DNA of 64,000 bases from Bog-257 sp963846715 (lineage in GTDB: Bacteria; Acidobacteriota; Terriglobia; Terriglobales; Acidobacteriaceae), in NCBI GenBank assembly GCA_963846715.1, contig CAWJXA010000008.1:434001-498000 (forward strand), in the 5' to 3' direction. Made by a program: the position numbers and the translations under genes. This document shows, one piece after another, positions 63,466 through 64,000 of the stretch. The notes beneath the pieces are model-generated. The model was given only the letters and a program-made list of their open reading frames with translations, made no database searches and was not told the origin of the DNA. Numbering within the stretch: the stretch's first letter is position 1; each line of letters starts with the position of its first letter.

Positions 63466-63561
63466 CTGTGATGCGGGTCACATGCTCGCGGGCCCCCGGA
63501 GCTGCTACGATATTAGGCAGTGCCTGCAGCCGCGTTTAGGGCGTGGGACACGGAGGACAAC

Positions 63562-63945
63562 ATGAGGTGGATGTTACGTTCGAAAATTCACCAGGCCACA
63601 GTTACCGAAGCCGATTTGCGATATGTGGGTAGCATCACGATCGACGAGGAATTGATGGAGATGGTGGAACTGCTGCCCGGCGAGAAGGTGATGGTGGTCA
63701 GCAACACCAGCGGGGCGCGACTGGAAACCTACGCCATTCCCGGGCCGCGCGGCTCCGGCGTAATTTGCATGAACGGAGCGGCCGCGCACCTGATCAAGAA
63801 GGGCGAAGAGATCATCATCATGGGCTTCGAGCTGGCCGCCGGGCCCGTGCCCGCCAAGCAGATCGTGCTCAACCGCGACAATCAGTTTGTGAAGTGGTTG
63901 GGCGAGAGTTGGCAGCCCGAGGACTTCCCGCGCATGTGCGTTTGA
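63562..63945 (+). CDS. panD: Aspartate 1-decarboxylase PanD
   Basis: The ATG at 63562 has CGGAGGACAAC just upstream and gives MRWMLRSKIHQATVTEADLR followed by YVGSITIDEELMEMV. The Gly-Ser (residues about 24-25) is the self-cleavage site that yields the pyruvoyl group. VVSNTSGARLETYAIPG, RGSGVICMNGAAAHLIKKGE and IIIMGFELA follow, as in PanD. It makes beta-alanine for pantothenate and CoA. At 127 residues it is standard. The longer frame from 63520 is not used. Confidence 0.95.
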   Translation: MRWMLRSKIHQATVTEADLRYVGSITIDEELMEMVELLPGEKVMVVSNTSGARLETYAIPGPRGSGVICMNGAAAHLIKKGEEIIIMGFELAAGPVPAKQIVLNRDNQFVKWLGESWQPEDFPRMCV

Positions 63946-63982
63946 CGGACGCCGTCGATCAGTGTTAATTTGCTTCTACACT

Positions 63983-64000
63983 GGAAAGGAGGGTGATCCA
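63983..64000. other. Either a strong Shine-Dalgarno or the 3' end of a 16S rRNA gene (minus strand)
   Basis: GGAAAGGAGGGTGATCCA is, apart from one surplus G, the complement of the universally conserved 16S 3' end. It could equally be a very strong ribosome-binding site for a gene starting just past the window, with the final A as part of an ATG. It ends 55 bases after panD. The window stops before this can be settled. Confidence 0.45.

Overview
The window looks like a chromosomal segment of an Acidobacteriota member (Terriglobia/Koribacter-like). This placement is by gene content, not phylogeny. The pointers are a (probably) ECF sigma factor next to a Ser/Thr kinase with TPRs, an ADOP/MacB-type permease, a small Cys/His protein starting MRTCKHIK, HAF-repeat and PQQ-propeller secreted proteins, and many intergenic GC-rich hairpins. 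Most genes are chromosomal housekeeping or envelope genes on both strands. Five otherwise intact genes carry single frameshifts, so either the assembly has indel errors or several genes are decaying.

Layout. 0-3 kb: 5' part of an Fpg/Nei DNA glycosylase, a TPM-domain protein, a nucleotidyltransferase-like protein and LemA. 3-7.4 kb: a minus-strand methionine/homoserine operon (two Cys/Met PLP enzymes around an aspartokinase-homoserine dehydrogenase fusion) behind a leader with a promoter, a short Met-rich leader peptide and an attenuator-like fold. 7.6-13.3 kb: DUF4105 protein, orphan DppB-like permease, CNNM/CBS protein, Lys-rich protein, GT-C glycosyltransferase. 13.6-18.1 kb: amt-glnK-glnD nitrogen module. 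18-23 kb: secreted proteins and a membrane sulfatase-like protein. 23.1-27.5 kb: cysD-cysNC-TauE-cysQ sulfate activation operon. 27.7-28.1 kb: a decayed integrase beside tRNA-Leu(UAG).

28-50 kb: M23 peptidase, amino acid permease plus DDAH, STAS protein, GT-C protein, exported methyltransferase, PQQ propeller, Hfq-like protein plus SuhB, PurU, two small secreted paralogues, an aconitase-family protein, a sedolisin-like protein lacking its catalytic Ser, ferredoxin, TrmJ-like methyltransferase, MacB-like permease and an SGNH hydrolase. 51-63.2 kb is the accessory part: it lies between two inverted copies of a ~0.5 kb non-coding element and holds an IS1595 remnant, a HigB/HigA/DUF3467 three-gene operon, two odd tRNA genes, a HAF protein, the sigma/kinase pair, a permease relic and a single-chain type IIG-like restriction-modification enzyme. 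panD follows, and the right edge is either a strong Shine-Dalgarno or the 3' end of a 16S rRNA gene.

The most interesting items are the Met-codon leader/attenuator at 7.16-7.40 kb, the toxin-antitoxin-DUF3467 operon at 52.2-53.5 kb (same order as toxin-antitoxin-chaperone systems), the two non-canonical tRNAs at 53.6-53.8 kb, and the paired inverted element at 51.1 and 62.7 kb together with 7-nt periodic repeats near 63.3 kb.
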